In this document: positions 8,701-17,691 of the stretch, piece after piece | How positions within the stretch are numbered: position 1 is the stretch's first letter | Layout: each line of letters opens with the position of its first letter | Source of the DNA: Wolfiporia cocos | Taxonomy: Eukaryota; Basidiomycota; Agaricomycetes; Polyporales; Phaeolaceae | Length of the DNA: 64,000 bases | Reading direction: 5' to 3' | Assembly: GCA_029448655.1 (NCBI GenBank) | Contig: JACCLO010000016.1 | Span: 310,001 to 374,000, forward strand | Made by a program: the position numbers and the translations under genes | The notes under the pieces: generated by a model | Databases searched by the model: none | Seen by the model: the letters and a program-made list of their open reading frames with translations, nothing else | What the model was told of the DNA's origin: nothing

Positions 8701-10740
8701 GGAAAGGAACACCTCGAAGGACAAGTAGTCCTTAAACCACATCTGTTCGGGGACGAACAGCCTGAAGAGGGGGTGGATGAAATCGAAAAGCTAAGTTTCA
8801 TCTCCACCGAAACGATAAAAGCAAAAGTTGAAGCCCAAAAGGCCCTCTACGATTACGGTTTAGATGCAAACATCGTATTCAAGGAGGGGCTAGCCTACAG
8901 AAAGGGAAAGCTAGTCATACCCAACGACGCAGAACTCAAGGGCGACATCATATCATCGCACCATGATTCGCTGTTAGCGGGACATCCGGGCAGAGACCGT
9001 ACGCTCACCACCATTCACAAATCATATTGGTGGCCGCACATGAGAAGAGACGTAACACTATACGTTCGAGGGTGCGTAAAGTGCCAATCAATTAAAGTAG
9101 ATCACGCTAAACGAGCGGCACCTCTCAACCCCAATCCGACGCCGACGAGGAGCTGGGAAAACATATCGGTCGACATGATCACAGGTTTCCCGGAGGTACG
9201 AGGCAAAAACGCAATCCTCGTCATCGTCGATATGATGTCGAAATGGACAACCGCAATCGAGACAACCGATAAGCTAACGGCCGAAGGATGGGCTAACCTA
9301 CTCATCAAACACATCGTAACCCAACACGGTATCCCCAAGAAGGTGTTTAGTGATAGAGGGCCGCAGTTCGTATCCGAGTTTATCAAGGACACGTACAAGA
9401 AACTCGGAATCGAAGGAAACCCCTCTACTGCGTATCATCCACAAACTGACGGACAGACCGAATGGATGAACCAGGAGTTGGAAGTATACCTACGACTCTT
9501 CGCCAACAGAAATCACACCAACTGGGCGGACCTGCTACCTACGGCCACGTTCGCGTACAACACACATCAGAATGCGTCGACAAAGCAATCGCCATTCTTC
9601 ATAACGCACGGATACGAGCCGAATACAGGATCCAACGTCCCGATGGAAGTCGATATGTCCCTATCCGCAGAGAATTGGGCTGACCACCTGAAAGACGTAC
9701 AGATGAAGGCGGCGGAAAGCATAGACCTCGCCAAGGCTGCCATGAAGAAATACGCCGACCGTCGACGACAACCCTCGAGAAAATACGAGGTCGGAGACAA
9801 GGTCTGGCTCGACGGCACCAACCTTCACATGGGCACCCCATCGCGAAAACTATCCCCGAAGCGATACGGACCGTACCCAATAGCTGCCAAGATAGGCATG
9901 GGCGCATACAGGCTAACACTGACACCTGACATGCGGGGTATACACCCGGTGTTTAACGAGATACTACTCACCCCCTACCACGAACCAGAATTCGAACAAC
10001 AAAGAATTCTACCTATGCCGGAAACACAGATCACGGCAACAAGGATAATCCAATCGCGCGAAGAACACGGGCGAGTGGAATACGAAGTACAGTGGTCGGA
10101 TGGGTCGACAACCTGGGAGCGTAAGCGAGATGTAGATCACTCCCAGGCTAACACGTTCTACGAACAGAATCCACGAGCACCAGGGGTACAATGGAAAAAC
10201 AGAACCATTACAGATGGCGACACCAAAGTCGTCGACCCCACAGAAGAGGACATACCTCATTACTCCGTTTTAAAGAAATACGGACTCACTATCGTTTGCG
10301 CCATGCATGCCGGCCTGGACGTACTCATGGAGCGAGAGCGTCCCAAAATACGCTGGTGGCACGACAAACCGGTGCAGTTCTTTATTCCTGTAAACCCAGA
10401 AACTTACATCGCAACACATTTAATCGAAGTACACCGCCCCATCGAACGCAAGAAGCCCGATGGTATCACATACTACGACTACCCGGTCGTGTACATCCAC
10501 AAAATGACGCGTGAGTTTGACTTCTCATCACAAAGAGGAGCAGGCGACTTCGTCATTCCTAGGCCACCGGGCGAGTACGCAACGATATTTACGATGACTC
10601 CTCGGGACGAGGAACTTAAAGGGGGGGTGATGTCACGGGCAAAAGCTTTCCCTAACGACAACGAGATCGATCCGGTCCCCCGAGTCCCCAAACCCAGCCA
10701 GGCCCGGATCATACCATGGAAGGAGCCCAATAACGCCTAG
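5500..10740 (+). CDS. pol: Pol polyprotein: dUTPase-protease-RT-RNase H-integrase-chromodomain-like
   Basis: A 1746-codon frame, open from 5380 with its first ATG at 5500. Domains in order: a lysine-rich Gag tail with a CX2C..C..H cluster (residues ~48-70); a trimeric dUTPase (~254-390) with AGYDLYSA, PRSGLA, GVIDQDYTG, RIAQLI and RGTAGFGST motifs; an aspartic protease with DSGST at 428; reverse transcriptase with YLDD at 798-801; RNase H (D946 in EADASN, then YDREL and SDHKN); integrase HHCC zinc region from ~1154 and catalytic D1225, D1285, E1321 (D-D-35-E); and a chromodomain-like segment (~1510-1560). A ~180-residue extension of unknown role follows. Its last ~36 residues are read from the 3' LTR. 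No catalytic residue is missing. Expression probably needs a +1 shift from gag. Confidence 0.95.
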   Translation: MDFDQALWRRAQDRAEQKNEEAKTKGKEKKKDSNTPKKVYNSPAADRVCKFCQKKMGERPTSACTTPTWHIPMRDAGYKYTPGKSYAAATSGTTQTRPSGSKPAKQQLRELTDEEWQRMAAEYEEESKDSKKTEVSKIASNRFHLLNVEEVSDDDDQEVYGSAMDTMSQAGGSDYLDDDASSVYSEDSFCTAQEELRESTARPGVKPGLNSSLDDRMNVDTEPIVVSEDIDMKDANDQPKKRKIRRVKKKTETLDIYLDDLRATIPEQKSDEAAGYDLYSAEETIVPAHGKENIDTGIKIRMPDGVYGRIAPRSGLANKGIDVLAGVIDQDYTGRLVVMLINHSDTDLVVNYKDRIAQLILEQNKNPRVKIVKRIRETTRGTAGFGSTDKIRGSHVVFGQGRCGRQIAVPVMIHSPHERTITTTALIDSGSTGSVVDYEFAQKHELNIQPLERPVRVQNADGSPNGGGTMTHYVEMQIQIGTHLENRKFNVSKLGLHDIFLGFDWLEQHNPTIDWRKKAIDFDKCDCEHEHLEEGDQVFMIDATVWLRYASECKEHIRNRLETWEAGETALRGDVYPVTSEQIAAVKATEMDIAAKKTTEAKTFEEVVPEHLHDFKDVFEEGEFDKLPDRRPWDHAVELLPDAKPFCGKIYPLSPQQQKVLDEFLEEQLRTGRIRPSKSPWGAPFFFVKKKDGKLRPIQDYRKLNQMTKKNKYPLPLISELLNKLKRAKFFSKLDVRWGYTNIRIAEGDEEKSAFITNRGLYDPLVMFFGMCNAPSTFQTMMNDIFRELILQGKVIVYLDDILIFTETLEEHRLITRKVLEVLREHKLTCKPEKCEFEKAEVEYLGHIISHGSIKMDPVKVQGITLWPTPKNRKEVQSFLGFANFYRRFIKGYSTLARPLIALTADVPFKWDKAEQDTFDLMKRLFTEAPILGSPTDTDPFRIEADASNFATGAVLLQRQESIWRPIAYLSKGFTPAEKNYEIYDRELLAIMRALDEWRHFIQGSADATEVWSDHKNLEYFKTPQKINPRQARWMTELQEFDIKLTHIPGTKNIRADPLSRRIDWDDGKEHLEGQVVLKPHLFGDEQPEEGVDEIEKLSFISTETIKAKVEAQKALYDYGLDANIVFKEGLAYRKGKLVIPNDAELKGDIISSHHDSLLAGHPGRDRTLTTIHKSYWWPHMRRDVTLYVRGCVKCQSIKVDHAKRAAPLNPNPTPTRSWENISVDMITGFPEVRGKNAILVIVDMMSKWTTAIETTDKLTAEGWANLLIKHIVTQHGIPKKVFSDRGPQFVSEFIKDTYKKLGIEGNPSTAYHPQTDGQTEWMNQELEVYLRLFANRNHTNWADLLPTATFAYNTHQNASTKQSPFFITHGYEPNTGSNVPMEVDMSLSAENWADHLKDVQMKAAESIDLAKAAMKKYADRRRQPSRKYEVGDKVWLDGTNLHMGTPSRKLSPKRYGPYPIAAKIGMGAYRLTLTPDMRGIHPVFNEILLTPYHEPEFEQQRILPMPETQITATRIIQSREEHGRVEYEVQWSDGSTTWERKRDVDHSQANTFYEQNPRAPGVQWKNRTITDGDTKVVDPTEEDIPHYSVLKKYGLTIVCAMHAGLDVLMERERPKIRWWHDKPVQFFIPVNPETYIATHLIEVHRPIERKKPDGITYYDYPVVYIHKMTREFDFSSQRGAGDFVIPRPPGEYATIFTMTPRDEELKGGVMSRAKAFPNDNEIDPVPRVPKPSQARIIPWKEPNNA
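10618..10627 (+). other. Polypurine tract
   Basis: AAAGGGGGGG lies three nucleotides before the 3' LTR, where the plus-strand primer of LTR retrotransposons is found. It also encodes KGG near the end of Pol. Confidence 0.85.
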
Positions 10741-11013
10741 ATAACGATACAAGGCCCGGTTCACACACGGCCACGATGACCGCTACGTATTTGATATATC
10801 CTACGCTTCTATGTTTCAGAGTCTGGCTTAGACCCCTATCCTAGTCTCGCACCAGACTCCCTAATTACCATATATAGCCATTACTGTACAAATATGTACA
10901 AACGACCTACTAGTATAATAGCAGGCCTCGTTCAGCTGGTAACCCCAGTCTGAACTTGGCGTCCATCCACTTCGCTCCCCTCAGTTCGCTCTAAGGTTTT
11001 AGTGGCCTTGTCA
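10631..11013 (+). repeat. 3' LTR of the gypsy element (383 bp)
   Basis: The same 383 bp as the 5' LTR; I found no mismatch on reading both. It carries the stop codon of pol at 10738-10740, so the Pol C-terminus is LTR-encoded. The target duplication CCACC follows. Confidence 0.95.
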
Positions 11014-11019
11014 CCACCC

Positions 11020-12501
11020 TGTCACATGCCAATTTCAAGCCTTTAGGCACAGTACCTCTTCTGATCATCAAGAGCACCCCTGAAGCTGGAACCCGATGCC
11101 TAGCTAGACCTAAGTCCTATGTACGAACCCCTATGGGCACTAGCCTCCGGCATCACCAGCCACGCCTAGAACCCCAGTCCCAGACCAACAGTCCAGTCCC
11201 AGAACATAAAGCCACTCAGTCACGTGATCTCGATGCAGTACGATGAGCCCAGTAGCACCTAACCCAACCAAGCCCCTGCTACCTGGATAACATCTCATAC
11301 ATGTACCAATGCATCCCACACCACAATCACATACAGACTACTGGCTAGGACACGTCCACCCAACCAACCAACTCCAGCACCTCCCATCTCCACATACTAC
11401 AGCCACTACAGGCTACACGGTCATTACAGACCACGGACTATACACCATTACTGGCAAGGACCATGTACCACACAACCATGGTCCATGGAAGGCCTTAAAC
11501 TCCACAGCACCCTAGTCTACGAGGAACACTGACCACGGGCAGTCTCTGTATGACTGAGAACCCAACCAGTCACAGAGTGCTATGCACCTATCACAGCCGA
11601 TCACACTCAATCAACCTACAGCCATTACTGGCCAGTCCAAGTTCCTGGCTGACGTCACTCCTCAGTGCCACTCCATGGGAACCTGGACCACTAATGCCCC
11701 AATCATGGACTTAGAACCCCACCATTATTGGTGAACTCCCAATCAACGAGAACCATTGATCCGGGCCGAATCTGCTACATCACCATGGCCATCTTGCATA
11801 GCCCACACTCCGATGCCATTACCGGCCCCGTAGCTACATCCAATCATATACCAGCACCGACGGCCTTACAGCCCACGCCTAGCATAACATGTACAAATAC
11901 ATAGAGCCTATATAATTGGCCGACAGTCTTGAGCAAACCTCAGACTTGTCTTGGCCTCATCAGCCTTAGATGCCCTGTGACACAGTATGGCCTGACGTAC
12001 GTGGGGACTGCGTAAGCGGGGGTCCTAACACACCGGTGAGGCTCTCAGACTAGCGGGTAGGCATAGAGAGAGAGGCGGGGCAGGTCGCAGATGGGCACGC
12101 CAGGCAGCCAAACAGTAAAGGGGAGTGTCATTACTCCCAGACGTTGAGGATGCTAAACATGAGCATAAGGCTCATGTCGTCGCGCATATATACATGGGGG
12201 GCACTACTGCTACTAAGCCTGCCCTAAGGCCTTTAGAGGCTGTGCTGCATATGTAAGCATAAGGTGGCGCCAGTAATGGTGCCAGGTCATGTGCATGGGG
12301 AGACGCCAGTAAGGGCGCCTGTACATAAGGTGGTGTGATGCTATGGGGATAGTAGGTTAATATCGTAGATAATACCCTATATATTCCATAAGAAATAACG
12401 GGGCAATGCCACAGTAAAAACTGTGACACCCTGGACCAGGAAGGTGCCTTTGTGTGAGCCCCCTTCCCCCAGCTGTGTGTCTTAGGTTGTAGCGTGTGTC
12501 A
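11020..12501 (+). mobile_element. Solo LTR, family B copy 1 (interrupted)
   Basis: The unit starts TGTCAC and ends GTGTCA and is flanked by a perfect 5-bp duplication CACCC (11015-11019 and 12502-12506). After removing the 451-bp family C insertion and its duplicated target, it is about 1026 bp. It carries a TATA-like 'cctatataat' near 11908. A second copy in the opposite orientation lies at 33357-35771. No coding sequence is seen. It inserted into the pogo-like gene, and the gypsy element later inserted at its left edge. Confidence 0.88.
11978..12428 (+). mobile_element. Solo LTR, family C copy 1
   Basis: A 451-bp unit that starts TGACACAG and ends CTGTGACA, flanked by CCCTG at 11973-11977 and 12429-12433. 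The uninterrupted form of this site is seen in LTR B copy 2 (34127-34140, minus strand), which confirms the ends. It has a TATA-like 'ctatatatt' near 12378. Its termini match those of the 654-bp element at 19240-19893. Confidence 0.87.
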
Positions 12502-12506
12502 CACCC

Positions 12507-13932
12507 AGCCCTCCTGCTAGCAGTGATTCTGATACCCAAATGAAGGAGAACATACTGAGCAATTCTGAGTCAAGTGCTGAAGACGAAGAGTCCAGCATGG
12601 AGGACACCCCCAATCATGTGCATGGCCAGCCTGCATACAGTGTGCTAGACACAGATTGCACTGCAGAGCATAGTCAGTATGCATCTTTTATAATGTATTT
12701 CCATGCTAACCATGAGCAGGTATTTCTTCGCACCACCATTAATACAGGCAGGAGCCTCCACTTCCAGTGCATTGCAGATCACAGCATAGTGCCAGCACTG
12801 CATCATCCATGCTACCTCCTTTGCATACAGTTCAGGTATTCAGCCCAACATGAACAAGCCTTGAAGAATGTCACAATATGACATATAACTATGAGGCTAG
12901 GATTGCTGAGCTAACATGGGAGTGAGATATGGTGGTTGGTCTGTCACAGATTATTCTGCAACATGGTCATTTTACTTTATATTACGGTCACATGGTCTTT
13001 ATAGATTAGATAGCCGCCCTTAGGTAGGCGTCTGATAGATAGAGACACCCAGAAGGCACATGACCGCCAGGTCTCGTGCTCCTTACAATACACGTGCCCC
13101 ATGGGCACATGACCCTACTGTAGCATGGTGTGCATGGCCCACGTCCCTTTAGAGTAGACCCATACATGACTGCTGTACTGGCATGTATATAACAAAGACC
13201 CAGTCTGAGGCTTACTCCTCAGACTGATTAATCTCAACATTGCCCCTAGTGGGCCTCACTTGATACCTTGCACGTGCTAGACTGGGGCTGGAATACCCTC
13301 ATTTGTCACCATTACAAGACACCTTGCCAACGGCCCGGCAGGGTAGTAACATGCAGGCAAGTTTGTGTCATGTTCATGCAGTGTTCATGTGCCAGGAGAA
13401 CATTGCATTGAAAGAGAGGCTCAATTCAAAGCAGAAAGGAAACAGGGGGAAGGGTAAAGGAGTCTAAGTTCACACAGAGCTGCTCACATCAGCAGAGAGC
13501 AGGCAGAGGCATGCCAAGGAGGAGGACAGGCAAAAGGAGAAGCAGATAAAGGCAGATGAGGTGTGTGTGTGCAAGGCAGCAATTGATGCTGAACAACAGT
13601 CTCAGCAATCATGCATGGATGGCTCAGAGTCCTTCAATGGTTCACTATCCACTGTGAATAAGCAAGATCTGCTCAACACTGCAATTGCATTGAGACTCTT
13701 GTCTGACAGGACAAATGCACAGCTGTCCAAAAGGATCAAGACACATTTAAGCATGCATCCAGAGCTGGAAGCTGACCCTTGCTATAGCGGACTGTATCCA
13801 CAAAAGGCCCATGCAAGCAATCAGACCACTGAATCGTCCATATTGCAGGTTTCATCACAACAGGCTCACCACTGCCACAGGCATGGAAATGAGAACATGC
13901 CTCCTTCAGGTATGTGTTTACCAGGCCAATGA
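12507..13932 (+). pseudogene. pogo-like transposase, C-terminal part
   Basis: This is the continuation of the transposase broken at 3332. Joining 3332 to 12507 keeps the reading frame. The segment encodes a serine/acid-rich stretch (12540-12640) and then, after LTR family E, a charged coiled-coil-like region (about 13440-13560) and a LLNTAIALRLLSDRTNAQL block near 13670. Charged tails of this kind are usual in fungal pogo transposases. Stops are present, so it is not functional. Confidence 0.6.
12942..13308 (+). mobile_element. Probable solo LTR, family E copy 1
   Basis: A segment starting TGTCACAG and ending TTGTCA, with a TATA-like 'gtatataac' near 13184 and the pair 'tgaggc..actcctcagactg' downstream of it. 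The same start and the same downstream hairpin occur from 14003. No target duplication is found, so the exact ends are uncertain. Confidence 0.5.
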
Positions 13933-14002
13933 TGCTCCAAGTAGTACACTAACTGCATTTCTGCTTAGCTCATCTACCTAACCACCCACTAGCTATGACA
14001 AC

Positions 14003-14290
14003 ATGTCACAGTTATTCTGCAACATGAGGTATAGTGCGCAATGATCACATGACCTGTTGTATTTAACATAGGGATCCTAGGTATCCCACTAGGTAGTTAG
14101 TGTTCACAGTATGTAGCATATTATGTAAGCATTCCATAGAATACCTTAGCACTGCGCATGGGCCAGTTCAGGGTAGTCTCTTAGGTAGCATTGCACTGCA
14201 TGTACTTAAGCTGTAGAAGTCTGAGGCATAGCATACTCCTCAGACTTATCAATCTTGCTGTTTGACTATGCATGCTAGACTGGAATGTGG
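14003..14290 (+). mobile_element. Probable LTR fragment, family E copy 2
   Basis: Shares the start (TGTCACAG then TTATTCTGCAACATG), the 'actcctcagact' block and 'tgctagactgg' with 12942-13308, in the same orientation. The right end is not recognisable. Confidence 0.45.
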
Positions 14291-15748
14291 TGGACCTCAG
14301 CCTTATACTATGCACCAGCAGCAGGTACCCCAACTAAGAGACAAGTTCTGTCTCACAACAACATCTGCAACTAACAGTCAAGAGGCTGTGCTGTTCACCA
14401 TTTGGGACTCAAATCAAGTGTGTACTGAGCCCAATTGCTGTTTTTCATTTGCAGCATCCACCCCATTTCATCCTTAGACTAAGGCCACATGTAGTTAAGT
14501 TCCATAGCCTGCAAATTCTCAACAGTTTTTTCAACGTAATAGACTTGCAGTTTTGGATGTACCTGTGTACCATTGTGCTGTCATTTGCTGGTTGAGCTGC
14601 TGAGAAGCTGGCCAATTGCCATGATGACAGCACACTCAGCATGTTGTGACTGATTGTGACAAAATTGTGCATTAGGGGTATCTTTTGCACCCTCTTACCA
14701 GAATCCTTTAGTCTCTACATCACTCACCTCATCTACTCCATCCTAATAGTATACTATAGATTACATCCTAGGCTACAACATGGAAGTTGTCTGGAGACTA
14801 ACAGGGCTTGTGTGTTCTACTTATTTGCATGCCATCAAAATTGTGCAGAAGTGGTCCAGTGATAATATACCTCATGTTAGTCCCAAAATGACATTCTACA
14901 GCAGTGTGGCTTGTCATAGATCTGACATTACTCACTTTTTGCCTTAGATTACAGGGTGATCCCCCATCTTACACCTTACAGGCAGGGTACTGCCTTACCA
15001 GGATACCTAGTAGCTACAATAAGGTATGCTACCCTTTGGCTAAGCACCTAGGGCTTACACCCAGGTTATACACCTATGCCTTGGGTCCATTACTGGGCCC
15101 TTGGACTTATGATATGGCCTAGTCCCCTTACAGGTACCCGGTCACATGAGCTCAGCAGGCATCATTACTGGTGCCTGCTATATCCACTACACTACTTAGA
15201 GTACAAGTAGCTATGACAGTCCTTAGCAATGCCATCACTGGCTGCACATGGACCAATACATTAGAACAAGCCCCTCACAAGTAGCACGCCCCACCCCCCT
15301 CATGTATATAATGACCACTCTAAGGTCTTCGTACCTAAGAATTATTATTCTAGGCTTAGGGGCTATGACACCCCCTCATCTTCATTGTCTATGCATGCCA
15401 CCTGTCACCAACAGTTCCCCCTCAGCTATCTCTATAATGCACTAGTCTGAGGTCATCGCCTAGTCATAACAACATGACTTAGGCTCTGGGATCTAGGACA
15501 ACACAAGGCATATGGTAGCCAAGACGGTTTGTGTCATGGCTGTGCCATGGACATAGCTGGGCAGAGATCAGAAATTCGAAGACAACAAGCTGTTGGTTCC
15601 ACCAGCACACTGTGTCTTCAGTTTTTTTATCTTTGCTTGGGTGCTTCTGAGTGGCATGTGCACTGGCAGAACATCTGGTCGAGACTAACCTCACATGGAA
15701 AGTGAAGCCTGAACATGTCTGGGTGGAGTACAAAAAAGAGATCAATGG
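14291..15748. other. Unassigned repeat debris, no gene seen
   Basis: No reading frame here shows a recognisable domain. Part of it (about 15000-15450) looks like another LTR: 'cattactgg' motifs, a TATA-like 'tgtatataat' near 15304 and many short CA-rich blocks. I could not define termini. Confidence 0.4.
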
Positions 15749-16413
15749 TGTTATGGGTTGTATACCCATTCGACATTGTTACAGTTATTTTATTTTTCGA
15801 ATGCTTGCAGAACTCACCATTGGGTGAGTATGATACAGGGACTTGTTGTGCAACCAACCTCCCTGGAAACTTGCGATCTCACTGGGCTCAACCCTGGTTA
15901 TACTAGCATACAGGGCTTGTTTCACCTTTGACAGATTCAACCCTGTCACCGTTTCATTTCTATTGGGTGATTGACAGATGGCATTCAACCACCAAATATT
16001 TATCATTCCTATCTATCATTACAGATATATCACCATCATGTGTTCCAAGCTATAGCATAGATAGTAGCGGTGACATCTGGTATTGATAGGATTAAGGACA
16101 CTTATTGAAGTATATAAACTCATGTATTTATGGTTGAAGCTCTTCAGCTCAACCTTGTTGTAATAACAAGAGTCTTATACTTGTTCTCAAACAAATGAAA
16201 TTTCACTCAGTATATTCACAAGCTCTGAAGACTAAGTGCTCAAAGTGCTCATCAACTTCTCAGACTTAGACAAGTCATCCCTGGACTTGCATATTGAACT
16301 TGTATCCTTTAGCAGACAGCTTGGATATTGCACAACCCCTCAAATCTTTCGACTTAGGAAGAGACTTACATTTGCGAACTCAGAAATATCGAATGGGTAT
16401 ACGACCCATAACA
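15749..16413 (+). mobile_element. Solo LTR-like element, family D copy 2, with long terminal inverted repeats
   Basis: The 665-bp unit begins TGTTATGGGTTGTATACC and ends with its near-exact inverse, GGTATACGACCCATAACA. The inverted arms match over about 25 bp with one difference, far more than the short TG/CA inversion of typical LTRs. A TATA-like 'gtatataaac' is near 16110. The related copy at 1600-2273 keeps only the right end. The flanks (AATGG and GTAGG) do not match, so no target duplication can be claimed. Confidence 0.6.
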
Positions 16414-17691
16414 GTAGGCTCATCTTAAGACCTCTTAAGGTGCTGTGGGGGGCTCTTAAGTCCATGAGCTAGAGTGCTTGGAGGGTTCCAGAGCACTTGT
16501 TCAGTGGAGCACCTGTAGCATCAGTCTTCAGACCTGGCCAGTTAAGGGCTCTTCATAGCCTTCAGAGGGACACTCAGAAGTGGCTTAGGAATATAATGTT
16601 TGTCATGACATAGCAGGCTCCTGTAGCAATGTCTGGATGTTGTTCCACAGACCCTTCAGCTTGTCTGACTTCTCATTCATGGCTGATATCAACCCTTTAG
16701 ACCATCTTAAGAAATGCCCACAATGCAAGATTCAACACATTTCAGCACCGCACATGTGCAAAGGGCAGATCTGAGCTCAACAATGCAGAAAGATGAGCTG
16801 GAAGCTTGTGAGGGAGATGTATAGATTGTGGATTCTCAAGATGCAGAACAGAACTCAATCGGTGCACAGAGTGATAAACCACATTAGATTTTCAAGTTGA
16901 ATATCGTTTGGTTGAGGGATACATTGAAAGCACTTCAAATTTGTTGACAAAAAGACCATTGCCACAAATGTGGCTGAGTGGCTGAGTGGAAGAAGCAAGT
17001 TGAGTGTACTCGAAGATGGGATTGAGCTCCATTCTGTGAGCACTCCACTGGATGAGCACTCCAGAGGCATCCCAGTGCTCTGACTCTGAATGGTCTCAAG
17101 ACCTTTACTCCAGACTCTTACAGCCCCTGCACAGGTCTTAAGATCCTTAAGATGAGTGTTTTGACTCTGAAGTCTGTGTCTTAGGACAACTCTTAAAATA
17201 CCTCTTAAGAGTCTGAAGTTACTTACACTGGGGGCATTATCTAATGACCTTGTTAGAAACATGTTGGTATCATTTAAATAAGTGATCAAATGCAAACATA
17301 ATGCATTGGTTGATAACATTGTAAGAAACACAGGACCCCGGCTGGCCATGGGCTGTGTAAAGATCCAGACACCCGGGGCATTATTTAATGAAGATATTAT
17401 ATAAGCAATTAATGCATTATGTTCGCATTTGATCACTTATTTAAATGATACAGTGTTCTAGTAGTCCTTGGCACACCAATTCGGAAATCTCAAATAGAGG
17501 ATGCAAAAAAATACATAACACAGATCTAATTAGACATACCTGATGGCCACTACTCCAAGAGAATATATAAGGAGATGCAATGTAGAGAAGTGATAGAATT
17601 TGAGATACTTCATCATAGCATGCATTTCAGCCATTTAGTAGTCCTTGGCACAGTGTGACAATCTGTAACTATATGTGACTTAGACTAGTGT
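16414..17691. other. Unassigned stretch with no recognised gene
   Basis: A minus-strand reading frame of 193 codons (16855-17436) has no motif I recognise, and its composition resembles the surrounding AT-rich debris. It also crosses the first inverted arm at 17269-17313, so I do not call it a gene. Confidence 0.5.
17269..17449. repeat. Inverted repeat, two 45-nt arms
   Basis: Arms at 17269-17313 and 17405-17449 are reverse complements with about six differences; both contain the core ATTTAAATAAGTGATCAAAT. The spacer is about 90 bp. This could be a small foldback element or an mRNA hairpin. Nothing ties it to a known family. Confidence 0.75.

Larger units (their letters stand above)
3333..11013 (+). 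mobile_element. Complete Ty3/gypsy LTR retrotransposon with dUTPase and chromodomain-like region
   Basis: The element is 7681 bp. It is bounded by two 383-bp LTRs that begin TGTCAC and end TTGTCA, and by a 5-bp target duplication CCACC (3328-3332 and 11014-11018). No difference between the LTRs is visible by eye, so the insertion is recent. The order is LTR, self-complementary primer site, gag, pol (dUTPase-protease-RT-RNase H-integrase-chromodomain-like), polypurine tract, LTR. Integrase downstream of RNase H places it in Ty3/gypsy, and the chromodomain-like tail suggests a chromovirus-related lineage. All visible catalytic motifs are intact, so it may still be autonomous. The only oddity in the coding part is a +1 offset between gag and pol. 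Confidence 0.96.

Noticed and set aside
16855..17436. 193-codon minus-strand gene
   Set aside because: No recognisable motif, and the frame runs through one arm of an inverted repeat and repeat-like sequence.
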